NCBI RefSeq assembly: GCF_014385085.1
Contig: NZ_JACRTD010000002.1
Span: 62,001-126,000 of the forward strand
Source of the DNA: Youxingia wuxianensis
Lineage (GTDB): Bacteria > Bacillota > Clostridia > Oscillospirales > Ruminococcaceae
Reading direction: 5' to 3'
Length of the DNA stretch: 64,000 bases
Within the stretch, counting starts at the first letter, position 1, and each line of letters begins with the position of its first letter. Below the pieces are notes generated by a model. It made no database searches. It saw only the letters and a program-made list of their open reading frames with translations, and was not told the origin of the DNA. A program made the translations under genes and the position numbers. Shown piece by piece: positions 1 to 7,606 of the stretch.

Positions 1-555
1 GGCAGTTATATTCTAAATGCGAAAGATTTGTGTATGATCGAGCACATTGATAAATTGGTGAACGCCGGGGTTACTTCCCTTAAGATTGAGGGCAGGGCAA
101 AATCGGAATATTATGTTGCGGCAATAACCAACGCTTACCGCAATGCGGTGGATGAATATCTGCATTCGCCCCAAGAGTTTCATCTTTCGGAGTGGATTGT
201 GCAGGAAACTAGAAAAGTAAGCCATCGGGAATATTCTACCGGTTTTTATTTCGGTAAGCCGGGCCAATATTATCAAAATGCCGGTTATGTGCGCAGCTGG
301 GATATCATTGCGGTAGTAGACGATTATAAAGACGGCTTTTTAGAGGTTATTGAGCGTAACCGGTTTTTTAAAGGAGATATGGCGGAAGTAATGCTTCCAA
401 AAGGGAAGCCGGTTCCTATTAAAATACAGCGTATTATCGACCCTGAAGAAGGCGAAGTGGAAACGGCCTGCCATCCGATGAAGCGGTATCTGATCCCCTA
501 CGATCACCCTTTGCCTAAAGGGGCGATGATCCGAATGGAAAGGGAATCTTTATAA
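1..555 (+). CDS. Peptidase U32 family protein, C-terminal part
   Basis: The reading frame is open from the first base, so the N-terminus lies outside the window. About 184 residues remain. The segment reading SLKIEGRAKSEYYVAA followed by an AYR stretch is the conserved end of the U32 collagenase-like core, and the last ~80 residues form the small beta-rich domain found in YrrO/YegQ-type members. Relatives of this type (TrhP) act in prephenate-dependent hydroxylation of tRNA wobble uridine; others are annotated as collagenase-like proteases. The stop lies 34 bases before yebC, so the two may share a transcript. The family call is firm; the exact subfamily is inferred from memory. Confidence 0.85.
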   Translation, partial: GSYILNAKDLCMIEHIDKLVNAGVTSLKIEGRAKSEYYVAAITNAYRNAVDEYLHSPQEFHLSEWIVQETRKVSHREYSTGFYFGKPGQYYQNAGYVRSWDIIAVVDDYKDGFLEVIERNRFFKGDMAEVMLPKGKPVPIKIQRIIDPEEGEVETACHPMKRYLIPYDHPLPKGAMIRMERESL

Positions 556-589
556 AATAATAAAATTGAGTATAGAGCGAGGTATTAGT

Positions 590-1327
590 ATGTCTGGACA
601 TTCCAAATGGGCCAATATCAAACGTAAAAAAGAAAAAACCGACGGTCAGCGAGCTAAGATTTTTACCAAAATCGGCCGCGAAATTTCTGTTGCCGTCCGG
701 GAGGGCGGGGCGGATCCCAACAGCAACAGCAAACTGCGGGATTTGATCGCTAAAGCGAAAGCGAACAACGTACCCAACGATAATATCGACCGGATTATCA
801 AAAAAGCCGGGGATAGCGATAAGGACAACTATGAGGAGATTACATACGAAGGCTATGGCCCCAGCGGGGTAGCTGTCATCGTAGAAACTCTCACCGACAA
901 CCGCAACCGTACCGCGGGAGATCTGCGCCATTATTTTGATAAATTTGGCGGAAATCTGGGGCAAACCGGCAGCGTGTCTTTTATGTTCTCCCAGAAAGGG
1001 ATTATCGTTATCGAAAACGATGGTTCTTTAGATGAGGAAAAGGTGATGGACGACTGCTTCGATGCAGGGGCGGCGGACTTTAATTTTGAGGAAGATGTGG
1101 TGGAGGTGTACACCGAGCCGACTGACCTGCGTACAGTAAGCGATGCGCTGCGGGGCAAAGGCTATGACTTTGTGTCCAGCGAGGTGGAATACGTACCTTC
1201 GACTATGACCAAAATAGAGGATCCAGAGCTGGCGGAAAAAATGCAGAAACTGATCGATATATTGGAAGACAACGACGACGTACAGGAGATTTACCATAAC
1301 TGGGACGCTCCTGAAGACGAGGAATAA
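590..1327 (+). CDS. yebC: YebC/PmpR family regulatory protein
   Basis: The protein has 245 residues, the usual length for the family, and opens with the signature MSGHSKWANIKRKKEKTDGQ. I start it at this ATG; an in-frame start 24 bases upstream would add eight non-conserved residues. YebC/PmpR proteins are DNA-binding regulators in some species, and some have recently been linked to ribosome stalling relief. The fold is a three-domain alpha/beta protein with an acidic C-terminus, and the acidic tail (EDNDDVQEIYHNWDAPEDEE) is seen here. A strong intrinsic terminator follows 14 bases after the stop. Confidence 0.95.
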   Translation: MSGHSKWANIKRKKEKTDGQRAKIFTKIGREISVAVREGGADPNSNSKLRDLIAKAKANNVPNDNIDRIIKKAGDSDKDNYEEITYEGYGPSGVAVIVETLTDNRNRTAGDLRHYFDKFGGNLGQTGSVSFMFSQKGIIVIENDGSLDEEKVMDDCFDAGAADFNFEEDVVEVYTEPTDLRTVSDALRGKGYDFVSSEVEYVPSTMTKIEDPELAEKMQKLIDILEDNDDVQEIYHNWDAPEDEE

Positions 1328-1340
1328 CTATTTAAAGGTA

Positions 1341-1376
1341 TCTCACCGGGCAATTTTTGCCCGGTGAGATTTTTTT
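1341..1376 (+). terminator. Intrinsic terminator of yebC
   Basis: A 13-bp perfect stem (TCTCACCGGGCAA / TTGCCCGGTGAGA) with a short T loop is followed by a run of Ts, directly after yebC. Confidence 0.93.
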
Positions 1377-1377
1377 C

Positions 1378-1448
1378 GGCCGCGCCGCGCAAACCTTTGG
1401 TTTGCGTCCGCCTTAGGCGGCAAGCGCTTGGCGCTTGGCGGCGCGGCC
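1378..1448. repeat. GC-rich cloverleaf-like inverted repeat
   Basis: An 11-bp perfect outer stem (1378-1388 with 1438-1448) encloses three perfect hairpins in a row: 1389-1405 (7-bp stem), 1408-1420 (5-bp stem) and 1421-1437 (7-bp stem). Only two bases (1406-1407) lie unpaired between the arms, so the element could fold as a four-way junction on either strand. It sits immediately after the yebC terminator and encodes no protein. The rest of the yebC-MATE gap up to 1569 shows nothing I can name. It may be a dispersed intergenic repeat; only one copy is seen here. Confidence 0.75.
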
Positions 1449-1569
1449 TTCCCCCGTGACACGGAAGACCTCCTGCGGATTTTGGGGCTTTCATCGAGGG
1501 CCGCTTTTTAATATTGACTAAAATAGGAGATGTTATTTGGCATTTTCGACAGTTCCTTTCGTACACTGG

Positions 1570-1599
1570 TTGACATTGAGGCCGCAAAAAGAGTATAAT
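1570..1599 (+). promoter_or_regulatory. SigA-type promoter of the MATE gene
   Basis: Perfect TTGACA (1570-1575) and TATAAT (1594-1599) are separated by 18 bp, about 65 bases before the MATE start. Confidence 0.85.
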
Positions 1600-1601
1600 T
1601 C

Positions 1602-1617
1602 ATGTAACTAGTTACAT
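1602..1617 (+). promoter_or_regulatory. Palindromic operator downstream of -10
   Basis: ATGTAACTAGTTACAT is a perfect 16-bp palindrome two bases after the -10 box, covering the expected transcription start. Its length, symmetry and position suit a dimeric repressor of the MarR or TetR kind. A further TTACAT half-site lies at about 1625. No regulator gene is adjacent. Confidence 0.7.
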
Positions 1618-1664
1618 TAACCGCTTACATAAATAAGGGGCATTGGTTTGAGGAAACGTGAGGG

Positions 1665-2993
1665 ATGACATTGTTTAGCAAAAAGGACCTGTTTAAATTG
1701 ATATTGCCCCTGGTGGTAGAACAGGTGCTCATGGGCCTGGTGGGGATTGCGGATGCACTGATGGTTTCTTCGGTAGGCGAGGTAGCGATGTCCGGGGTTT
1801 CTTTGGTAGACAGCTTGAATTTATTAGTTTTAGGACTGTTTTCCTCCTTGGCCACCGGTGGTTCCATTGTGACCTCTCAATACTTGGGGAAGAAGGATGA
1901 CCAGAACGCGAACACGGCAGGAAAGCATCTCATCGTAGTAATGATTTTATTTTCTCTTGCCATCGGCGTGTTCGCTTTGGCGGCCAATGGCTGGATTTTA
2001 AACGGATTATATGGTGCGGCGGAGGATACCGTTATCAATCAAGCGCGGATTTATTTTTATACCGCTGCTGCATCTTACCCTTTTATCGGTATATTCGATA
2101 GCTATTCGGCATTGTTCCGTGCTATGGGAGACAGTAAAACTCCTATGATTTCCACTTTATTGATGAATATAATCAACGTGGGCCTCAACGCTTTGTTCAT
2201 TTACGGTTTCCAGTGGGGAATTTTTGGCGCGGGACTAGCTTCGTTGATCGCCCGGATGTTCAGCGCTATTATGCTGGTAATTTTACTGCGCCGTCCTAAG
2301 GGCAGGATTTGGGTTAACTCTTTGAAAACCTCTTATCATCTATGGATGGTAAAGAACATCCTGCGTATCGCTGTTCCGACAGGACTGGAGAATAGTGTTT
2401 TTCATGTGGGAAAATTGCTGGTGCAAAGGATCGTCACTTCTTTTGGCACAGCCGCTATCGCCGCCAACGCGGTGGTGCTGACCATATCGGAGTTTTCGCA
2501 TATGGCGCCGTACGCTATTGGGCTTGCTATGATCACGGTAGTCGGCCAGTGTGTGGGCGCCGGAGATTTTGAACAGGCCAAACGCTATATGATAAAGCTA
2601 AACAATCTGGCGTACATAGTGACTGGAGTAATCTGCGTGCTGTCGTGGGTACTGGCGGATGGCATCACCTGGATGTACCACCTGACGCCTCAAACGGCAG
2701 AGATTGCCAAACAGATTATTATTTACCATGCGATTACCTGTATCTTCTTGTGGCCATCGTCCTTCACCCTGCCCATGGGGTTGCAGGCGGCCAACGACGT
2801 AAAGTTTACCATGATCCACTCCATTCTATCTATGTGGGTGTTCCGGGTAGGGTTAAGTTATTTGATCAGCATGTGGTTTGACGTGGGAGTATTAGGAGTA
2901 TGGATAGCGATGAGCGCCGATTGGCTGTACCGGGCGGTAGTGTACATATGGCGGCTGATGAGCGGCCGCTGGAAGAACCGCCAGTTCATATAA
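1665..2993 (+). CDS. MATE family multidrug/Na+ antiporter
   Basis: The protein has 442 residues and about twelve hydrophobic segments, the normal size for MATE transporters, which expel cationic drugs or metabolites against an Na+ or H+ gradient. Family features include LPLVVEQVLMGLVGIADALM near residues 10-30 and the second-half repeat beginning near residue 230 (IAVPTGLENSVFHVGKLLVQ). The start follows a GAGG-type Shine-Dalgarno site. It stands alone, with its own promoter, operator and terminator. The substrate cannot be told from sequence. Confidence 0.93.
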   Translation: MTLFSKKDLFKLILPLVVEQVLMGLVGIADALMVSSVGEVAMSGVSLVDSLNLLVLGLFSSLATGGSIVTSQYLGKKDDQNANTAGKHLIVVMILFSLAIGVFALAANGWILNGLYGAAEDTVINQARIYFYTAAASYPFIGIFDSYSALFRAMGDSKTPMISTLLMNIINVGLNALFIYGFQWGIFGAGLASLIARMFSAIMLVILLRRPKGRIWVNSLKTSYHLWMVKNILRIAVPTGLENSVFHVGKLLVQRIVTSFGTAAIAANAVVLTISEFSHMAPYAIGLAMITVVGQCVGAGDFEQAKRYMIKLNNLAYIVTGVICVLSWVLADGITWMYHLTPQTAEIAKQIIIYHAITCIFLWPSSFTLPMGLQAANDVKFTMIHSILSMWVFRVGLSYLISMWFDVGVLGVWIAMSADWLYRAVVYIWRLMSGRWKNRQFI

Positions 2994-2997
2994 AAAT

Positions 2998-3026
2998 AAA
3001 GAGCGTCCCGTGCGGGACGCTCTTTA
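2998..3026 (+). terminator. Intrinsic terminator of the MATE gene
   Basis: A 13-bp stem, AAAGAGCGTCCCG / CGGGACGCTCTTT with a TG loop, lies five bases after the stop codon. The A and T arms make it potentially bidirectional. Confidence 0.9.
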
Positions 3027-3136
3027 TTCATTTGGATGCCTGTTCAAAAAGATTGCCGGTACCATCATGATTTTCAAACTGGAGAAATCTTGTCTGCCCC
3101 GGTCCGGCCCCTGTTCTAATAACAGATTTTCCTTGC

Positions 3137-3170
3137 AAAAACCATCGAACTTTGCGGTGGTTTTTTTTTA
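3137..3170 (+). terminator. Second terminator-like hairpin before mraZ
   Basis: A stem AAAACCATCG / CGGTGGTTTT (one G-T pair) is followed by nine Ts. It insulates the mraZ promoter from upstream transcription. Nothing coding is seen between it and the MATE terminator. Confidence 0.6.
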
Positions 3171-3187
3171 TTTCCCATAATTAGGTA

Positions 3188-3216
3188 TTGCAATTTTTTT
3201 ATCATAAATGTATAAT
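3188..3216 (+). promoter_or_regulatory. SigA promoter of the dcw cluster
   Basis: TTGCAA (3188-3193) and TATAAT (3211-3216) are spaced by exactly 17 bp, about 75 bases before mraZ. Confidence 0.88.
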
Positions 3217-3227
3217 AAAAGAAATTG

Positions 3228-3252
3228 AGTGGTGAAAAGTGGGTTAAAGTGG
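3228..3252 (+). promoter_or_regulatory. MraZ-binding box repeats
   Basis: Three AGTGG direct repeats begin at 3228, 3238 and 3248, a strict 10-bp period, and a further GTGG occurs at 3270. MraZ is known to bind such GTGG/TGGG repeats at 10-bp spacing in its own promoter. Here they lie just after the predicted transcription start, so binding should repress elongation or promoter escape. Confidence 0.85.
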
Positions 3253-3290
3253 TTATCTTTTCACATTCTGTGGGGAAGCGAGGTGATAAA

Positions 3291-3710
3291 ATGCTCACAG
3301 GTCAATACTTTCACAACCTGGACGCCAAAGGGCGGGTAAACTTCCCGGCAAAACTTCGGGAAGAGCTCGGAGAGCGTTTTATCATCACCAGAGGACTGGA
3401 TAACTGCCTGTTTGTCTACTCCCTAAAGGAGTGGGAACTGCTTGCGGATAAAATGCAATTACTGCCTATTGCAAAATCTGCGCCACTCAAGCGTTTTTTC
3501 TTTGCCGGAGCCGCGGAAGTAGAGCCGGACAAGCAGGGAAGAGTAGTTTTGCCTGCTCACCTGCGGGAATACGCCGGACTGGATAAGGACGTTACTATCG
3601 CAGGCGTCGCCAACCGAGCGGAGATTTGGAACCCACAGCGCTGGGAGGAAAACAACGCAGCCCTTACCTCCGATGCCATTGCTTTGGCGATGGACGAGCT
3701 AGGCTTCTAG
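3291..3710 (+). CDS. mraZ: Transcriptional regulator MraZ
   Basis: The 139-residue protein has the tandem AbrB-like (SpoVT-AbrB) fold of MraZ, with each repeat marked by a DxKGR motif: LDAKGRVNFPAKLREE near residue 10 and PDKQGRVVLPAHLREYA near residue 83. MraZ represses the dcw operon by binding repeats in front of itself, and such repeats are present. The ATG at 3291 is chosen because GAGGTGATAAA precedes it and the protein then opens with the family start MLTGQYFHNLDAKGR; the longer frame adds 22 residues that overlap the operator. It leads the cluster, 13 bases before rsmH. Confidence 0.97.
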   Translation: MLTGQYFHNLDAKGRVNFPAKLREELGERFIITRGLDNCLFVYSLKEWELLADKMQLLPIAKSAPLKRFFFAGAAEVEPDKQGRVVLPAHLREYAGLDKDVTIAGVANRAEIWNPQRWEENNAALTSDAIALAMDELGF

Positions 3711-3723
3711 CGGGGGCGGAAAA

Positions 3724-4650
3724 ATGGAATTTCATCATTATTCCGTTATGCTTTCGGAGTGTATCCAGGGCCTGCATATCCGTTCCGATGGAATTTATGT
3801 GGATGGTACGGCAGGCGGCGGGGGACACTCCCAAGAAATTGCCAAACGGCTGACGTCAGGGCAGTTAATTGCTATCGACAAGGATCCTGACGCAGTTTAT
3901 ACAGCGACATCCCGGCTTGCGCCCTTCCCTCAGGCGCAGGTAGTTCAAAGCGATTTTTCTCAACTGGGTTCGGTATTGGGCCAGCTGGGCCTCTCCAAGG
4001 TGGATGGTATCCTTCTTGATTTAGGGGTATCCTCCTTCCAGCTGGACGCCGCCGAACGAGGGTTTTCCTATATGCACGACGCGCCTTTAGATATGCGCAT
4101 GAGCAAAGCGGGCAAAAGTGCATGGGATGTGGTCAATGGGTATGAATATGAGGATTTGGTACGAATTTTTAGAGAATATGGGGAAGAGAAATTTTCTCCT
4201 CAAATAGCGAAAAATATTCTTCGGCAGCGGCAGCAGGCTCCTGTGGAAACTACCGGAGAATTGGTAGAGATTATTGAACATTCTATGCCGGCAAAAGTAC
4301 GCCGTCAGGGCGGACATCCGGCTAAGCGGGTATTTCAGGCGATCCGTATCGAGGTAAACGGCGAGTTGGAAAGCTTGTCGCTTTTTTTAGAGGAAGCCTT
4401 CGATTTTTTGAATCCTCATGGGAGAATGGTAATCCTTACTTTCCACTCCCTGGAGGACCGGATGGTAAAACAGCGATTTGCCGCGCTGTGTCAGGGCTGT
4501 ACTTGTCCGCCCGAATTTCCGGTATGCGTGTGCGGCAACAAACCAAAAGGCGTACTTATTAACCGTAAGCCAATCGGAGCCAGCGAGCAGGAATTGGAAC
4601 AGAACAGCCGCAGTAAAAGCGCAAAGCTGCGAATTATTGAAAAACTGTAA
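3724..4650 (+). CDS. rsmH: 16S rRNA (cytosine1402-N4)-methyltransferase
   Basis: The protein has 308 residues, standard for RsmH (MraW), which uses SAM to methylate C1402 in the ribosomal P site. Seen are the opening HYSVMLSECIQGL, the SAM-binding YVDGTAGGGGHS near residue 25, DGILLDLGVSSFQLD near residue 98, and the closing LTFHSLEDRMVKQRF. The Cys cluster CQGCTCPPEFPVCVCGN near residue 255 is typical of Firmicute members. A GGGGGCGG Shine-Dalgarno site precedes the ATG. It is second in the dcw operon. Confidence 0.97.
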   Translation: MEFHHYSVMLSECIQGLHIRSDGIYVDGTAGGGGHSQEIAKRLTSGQLIAIDKDPDAVYTATSRLAPFPQAQVVQSDFSQLGSVLGQLGLSKVDGILLDLGVSSFQLDAAERGFSYMHDAPLDMRMSKAGKSAWDVVNGYEYEDLVRIFREYGEEKFSPQIAKNILRQRQQAPVETTGELVEIIEHSMPAKVRRQGGHPAKRVFQAIRIEVNGELESLSLFLEEAFDFLNPHGRMVILTFHSLEDRMVKQRFAALCQGCTCPPEFPVCVCGNKPKGVLINRKPIGASEQELEQNSRSKSAKLRIIEKL

Positions 4651-4682
4651 GACGTATAACAATGATGGAGAGAGGAAAAGGC

Positions 4683-5189
4683 ATGGAACAAAAAGTGCTG
4701 CATGGGATGGGAAGCGTGGCCTATGATTTGGATCATTTTGCCGTGAAAACCAAACTGAAAGTAAAAAAGCCCACATTAGTGCCCTTGCCGGCTCAAACCG
4801 CTCGCAGGAAATTTCAATGGGCCGCGGCGCTGAAAATTACAGCGGCTCTGGCGGTGGTGATTGCCATTGTGGCGGTGATGCTTTATAACCGTGCGATGCT
4901 TACCGAGTTGACGGTAAAAATTAATTCCGCCAACAAGGAACTGGCTGAAATGCAAAGTGAAAATACCCGTCTTCAGGCGGAATTGGAATCTAAAATTTCC
5001 CTGCGCAATGTGGAAGATTATGCCACACAGACCTTAGGGCTTGCCAAAATGGACAAATATCAGATAGAATATATAGATCTGAACGAAGGAGACAAGATTG
5101 AATTAACCCCCCAGTCTCCTAAGCTGACGTTGATCGACCGGATTAAATTGGCGATCAACAATGCGAAGGAATACATGGACAAAGAATAA
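4683..5189 (+). CDS. ftsL: Cell division protein FtsL
   Basis: The 168-residue bitopic protein has a basic cytoplasmic part, one membrane segment at about residues 48-70 (ITAALAVVIAIVAVMLY), and an extracellular heptad-like coil (KINSANKELAEMQSENTRLQ) of the septum-formation-initiator type. FtsL pairs with DivIC and FtsQ/DivIB to activate septal synthesis. The start is the ATG with GAGAGGAAAAGG before it; an earlier in-frame ATG at 4662 would place the ribosome site inside the gene. Identity rests on topology plus the slot between rsmH and spoVD, because FtsL sequences are poorly conserved. Confidence 0.85.
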   Translation: MEQKVLHGMGSVAYDLDHFAVKTKLKVKKPTLVPLPAQTARRKFQWAAALKITAALAVVIAIVAVMLYNRAMLTELTVKINSANKELAEMQSENTRLQAELESKISLRNVEDYATQTLGLAKMDKYQIEYIDLNEGDKIELTPQSPKLTLIDRIKLAINNAKEYMDKE

Positions 5190-5328
5190 AATAGAATATT
5201 AGTGGCATGAAAAGCAAGAAGAATAGAAGGGATTATTATGCCCGAGATCCTTCTTGCTTTGATCACTTTTTGGGATAAAATCGACAAGATTTTGCAAAGT
5301 TTACAATTTAAGGGATCGGTGTATAAAC

Positions 5329-7572
5329 ATGGCAAATATGGGAAAAGCTCCTACATATAGAATGAAATCAAGGATGATTATCGTACTGATCTGTATGATC
5401 GCCATAGGTTTTGGCATTGTACTGCTCAACCTTTTCCGCCTGCAGGTAATAGACGGGGATAAGTGGCAAAGTTATGCGTTAAGCCAGCAGTTGCGCAGTA
5501 GCAAGATCAGTGCAAACCGAGGTACAATCTATGACGCCAACGGAAAAATTTTGGCGAAAAGCGCCAGCGTATGGTCGGTGATTGTAGCGCCCGCAGAGGT
5601 GAAAACACAAACTCAGGAAAACGCTATCGCCGACGGACTGTCCAAAATTCTGGAGATAGACGGAGCAAAAATTTTAAAAAAGCTCCAGAACAAGGAAAGT
5701 TATCATGAGATTATCAAAACCAAGATAGAGCAGCCGGTAGCGGATGAAATTTACGCATTTATCGCAGAAAATGACGTGCCGGGGATTCATCTGGTGGAAG
5801 ATACCAAGCGATATTATCCCTACGGAAATTTTGCCGCCAATGTATTGGGCTTTACCGACTATGACAACAAGGGCGCTTACGGCCTGGAATCCTACTATGA
5901 GAAGGTGTTGGGCGGCGTACCCGGGCGGGTGGTTTCTTTAAAAAACGCTGCGGGCACCACTATGCCCTTACAATATGAACAGACCTATGACGCACAAGAT
6001 GGCAATTCCATTGTGCTCACTATTGATGAAACAGTGCAGCACTTCTTGGAGAAAAACCTGGAAACCGCGGTAGTGGAACATAAAGTAAAAAACCGCGCGG
6101 TAGGTATTGTAATGGACCCGAACACCGGGGCTATTTTAGCAATGGCCACCAAACCGGATTTTGATCCCAATAACCCGAGAGAGATTTTAGATCCACAAAC
6201 AAAAGAGGAACTGGAAAAACTTAATACAGCGGAAAATAAAGAAGCTTATGCGGACGCTTTGCAGCAGGCCCAGTATGAAAGCTGGAAAAATAAAGCGATC
6301 AGCGATCCGTACGAGCCGGGCTCCGTATTTAAAATTGTCACTGCATCTGCGGGCTTGGAAAGCGGCGTAGTATCGGCCGAGACCCCATTTTACTGTCCCG
6401 GATATATTGAGGTAGCGGGAAATGTAATCGACTGCTGGAACCGTAACAAAGGCGGCCATGGGCAGATTAATTTTGAACAAGGGGTTATGGGCTCTTGTAA
6501 CCCTACGTTTATCACGGTGGGACAGTGGTTGGGAGTGGACCTGTTTTCCGACTATTTCGAAAACTTTGGCTTGACGAAAGCTACTGGCGTAGATCTGCCG
6601 GGCGAAGTGGGAAGTATTTACCATCAAAGAAAAGATATGGGAATTTCAGAGCTTTCCTCCAGCGCCTTCGGCCAGACATTTAAAGTCACCCCCCTTCAGA
6701 TGATTACAGCAGCGAGCGCCGCGGTCAACGGGGGAAAATTAATGCAGCCGTACGTGGTGAAACAAATCCTTGACCCCAATGGGAATGTGGTTTCCACCAC
6801 AGAACCGGTGGTAAAGCGTCAGGTAATTTCTGAAGAAATCTCCAAGGAAGTTTCTCTGATGTTAGAAAAGGTGGTCAGTGAAGGTTCCGGTAAAAATGCG
6901 TACATTCCTGGTTATCGGGTAGGTGGCAAAACGGGAACCAGCGAAAAATTGGACCAGAAGCAAAATGGAGAAGTGCGTTCTCGTATTTCTTCCTTTTTAG
7001 GATTTGCTCCGGCGGATAACCCCCAGGTGGTGGTGCTGGTAGTACTGGATGAGCCGGATCTTGCCAATGCCTACGGTTCTGTCGTTGCCGCGCCGGTAGT
7101 AGGATCGATTTTAAATGATGTACTGCCTTACTTAGGAATTGAACCTCAATATACGGCAGAAGAATTAGAAAAAGTAGATATTTCCACTCCTTATGTCATT
7201 GATTATCTTATCCATGATGCGGAAGCCAGCATCCGTATCGCGGGCCTGAAATCCCGTGTAATCGGAAATGGTACGACGGTTATCCGCCAGACGCCGGGCG
7301 CGGGAGAACCTACCCCGAGAGATGGTACGGTAATTTTGTATACAGAGGAAGAAACACAACAGGATTTGATTGTTGTTCCAGATGTTATTGGAATGGCAGG
7401 ACAAGAGGCAAACCGTACAATTGTAAATGCGGGGCTGAATATCAGTATATCCGGCACCGGTATTGAAGGAAGCGGAAATGTGGCTGTTAATCAGACGCCG
7501 GCGGCTGGCACCCAGGTAGAACTGGGTACGGTAGTCACCGTTGAATTCAAAAATACAGAATCGGTCGGATAA
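5329..7572 (+). CDS. PASTA-domain class B penicillin-binding protein (SpoVD/FtsI type)
   Basis: The 747-residue transpeptidase cross-links septal or spore-cortex peptidoglycan. It has an N-terminal membrane anchor (residues ~16-36), a dimerisation domain opening with ANRGTIYDANG, and a transpeptidase domain with SVFK (catalytic Ser332), SCN (389-391) and KTGT (534-537). Two PASTA domains follow at about 618-672 and 680-742. Two C-terminal PASTA repeats behind a class B PBP are typical of SpoVD and of clostridial division PBPs. The gap before it (5190-5328) holds only an imperfect hairpin at 5213-5258 and an AAGGGA site rather far from the ATG. I cannot separate a vegetative from a sporulation role. 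Confidence 0.94.
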   Translation: MANMGKAPTYRMKSRMIIVLICMIAIGFGIVLLNLFRLQVIDGDKWQSYALSQQLRSSKISANRGTIYDANGKILAKSASVWSVIVAPAEVKTQTQENAIADGLSKILEIDGAKILKKLQNKESYHEIIKTKIEQPVADEIYAFIAENDVPGIHLVEDTKRYYPYGNFAANVLGFTDYDNKGAYGLESYYEKVLGGVPGRVVSLKNAAGTTMPLQYEQTYDAQDGNSIVLTIDETVQHFLEKNLETAVVEHKVKNRAVGIVMDPNTGAILAMATKPDFDPNNPREILDPQTKEELEKLNTAENKEAYADALQQAQYESWKNKAISDPYEPGSVFKIVTASAGLESGVVSAETPFYCPGYIEVAGNVIDCWNRNKGGHGQINFEQGVMGSCNPTFITVGQWLGVDLFSDYFENFGLTKATGVDLPGEVGSIYHQRKDMGISELSSSAFGQTFKVTPLQMITAASAAVNGGKLMQPYVVKQILDPNGNVVSTTEPVVKRQVISEEISKEVSLMLEKVVSEGSGKNAYIPGYRVGGKTGTSEKLDQKQNGEVRSRISSFLGFAPADNPQVVVLVVLDEPDLANAYGSVVAAPVVGSILNDVLPYLGIEPQYTAEELEKVDISTPYVIDYLIHDAEASIRIAGLKSRVIGNGTTVIRQTPGAGEPTPRDGTVILYTEEETQQDLIVVPDVIGMAGQEANRTIVNAGLNISISGTGIEGSGNVAVNQTPAAGTQVELGTVVTVEFKNTESVG

Positions 7573-7606
7573 TAACTGATCGCACCGACAGCAAGGGGGA
7601 AAACCG

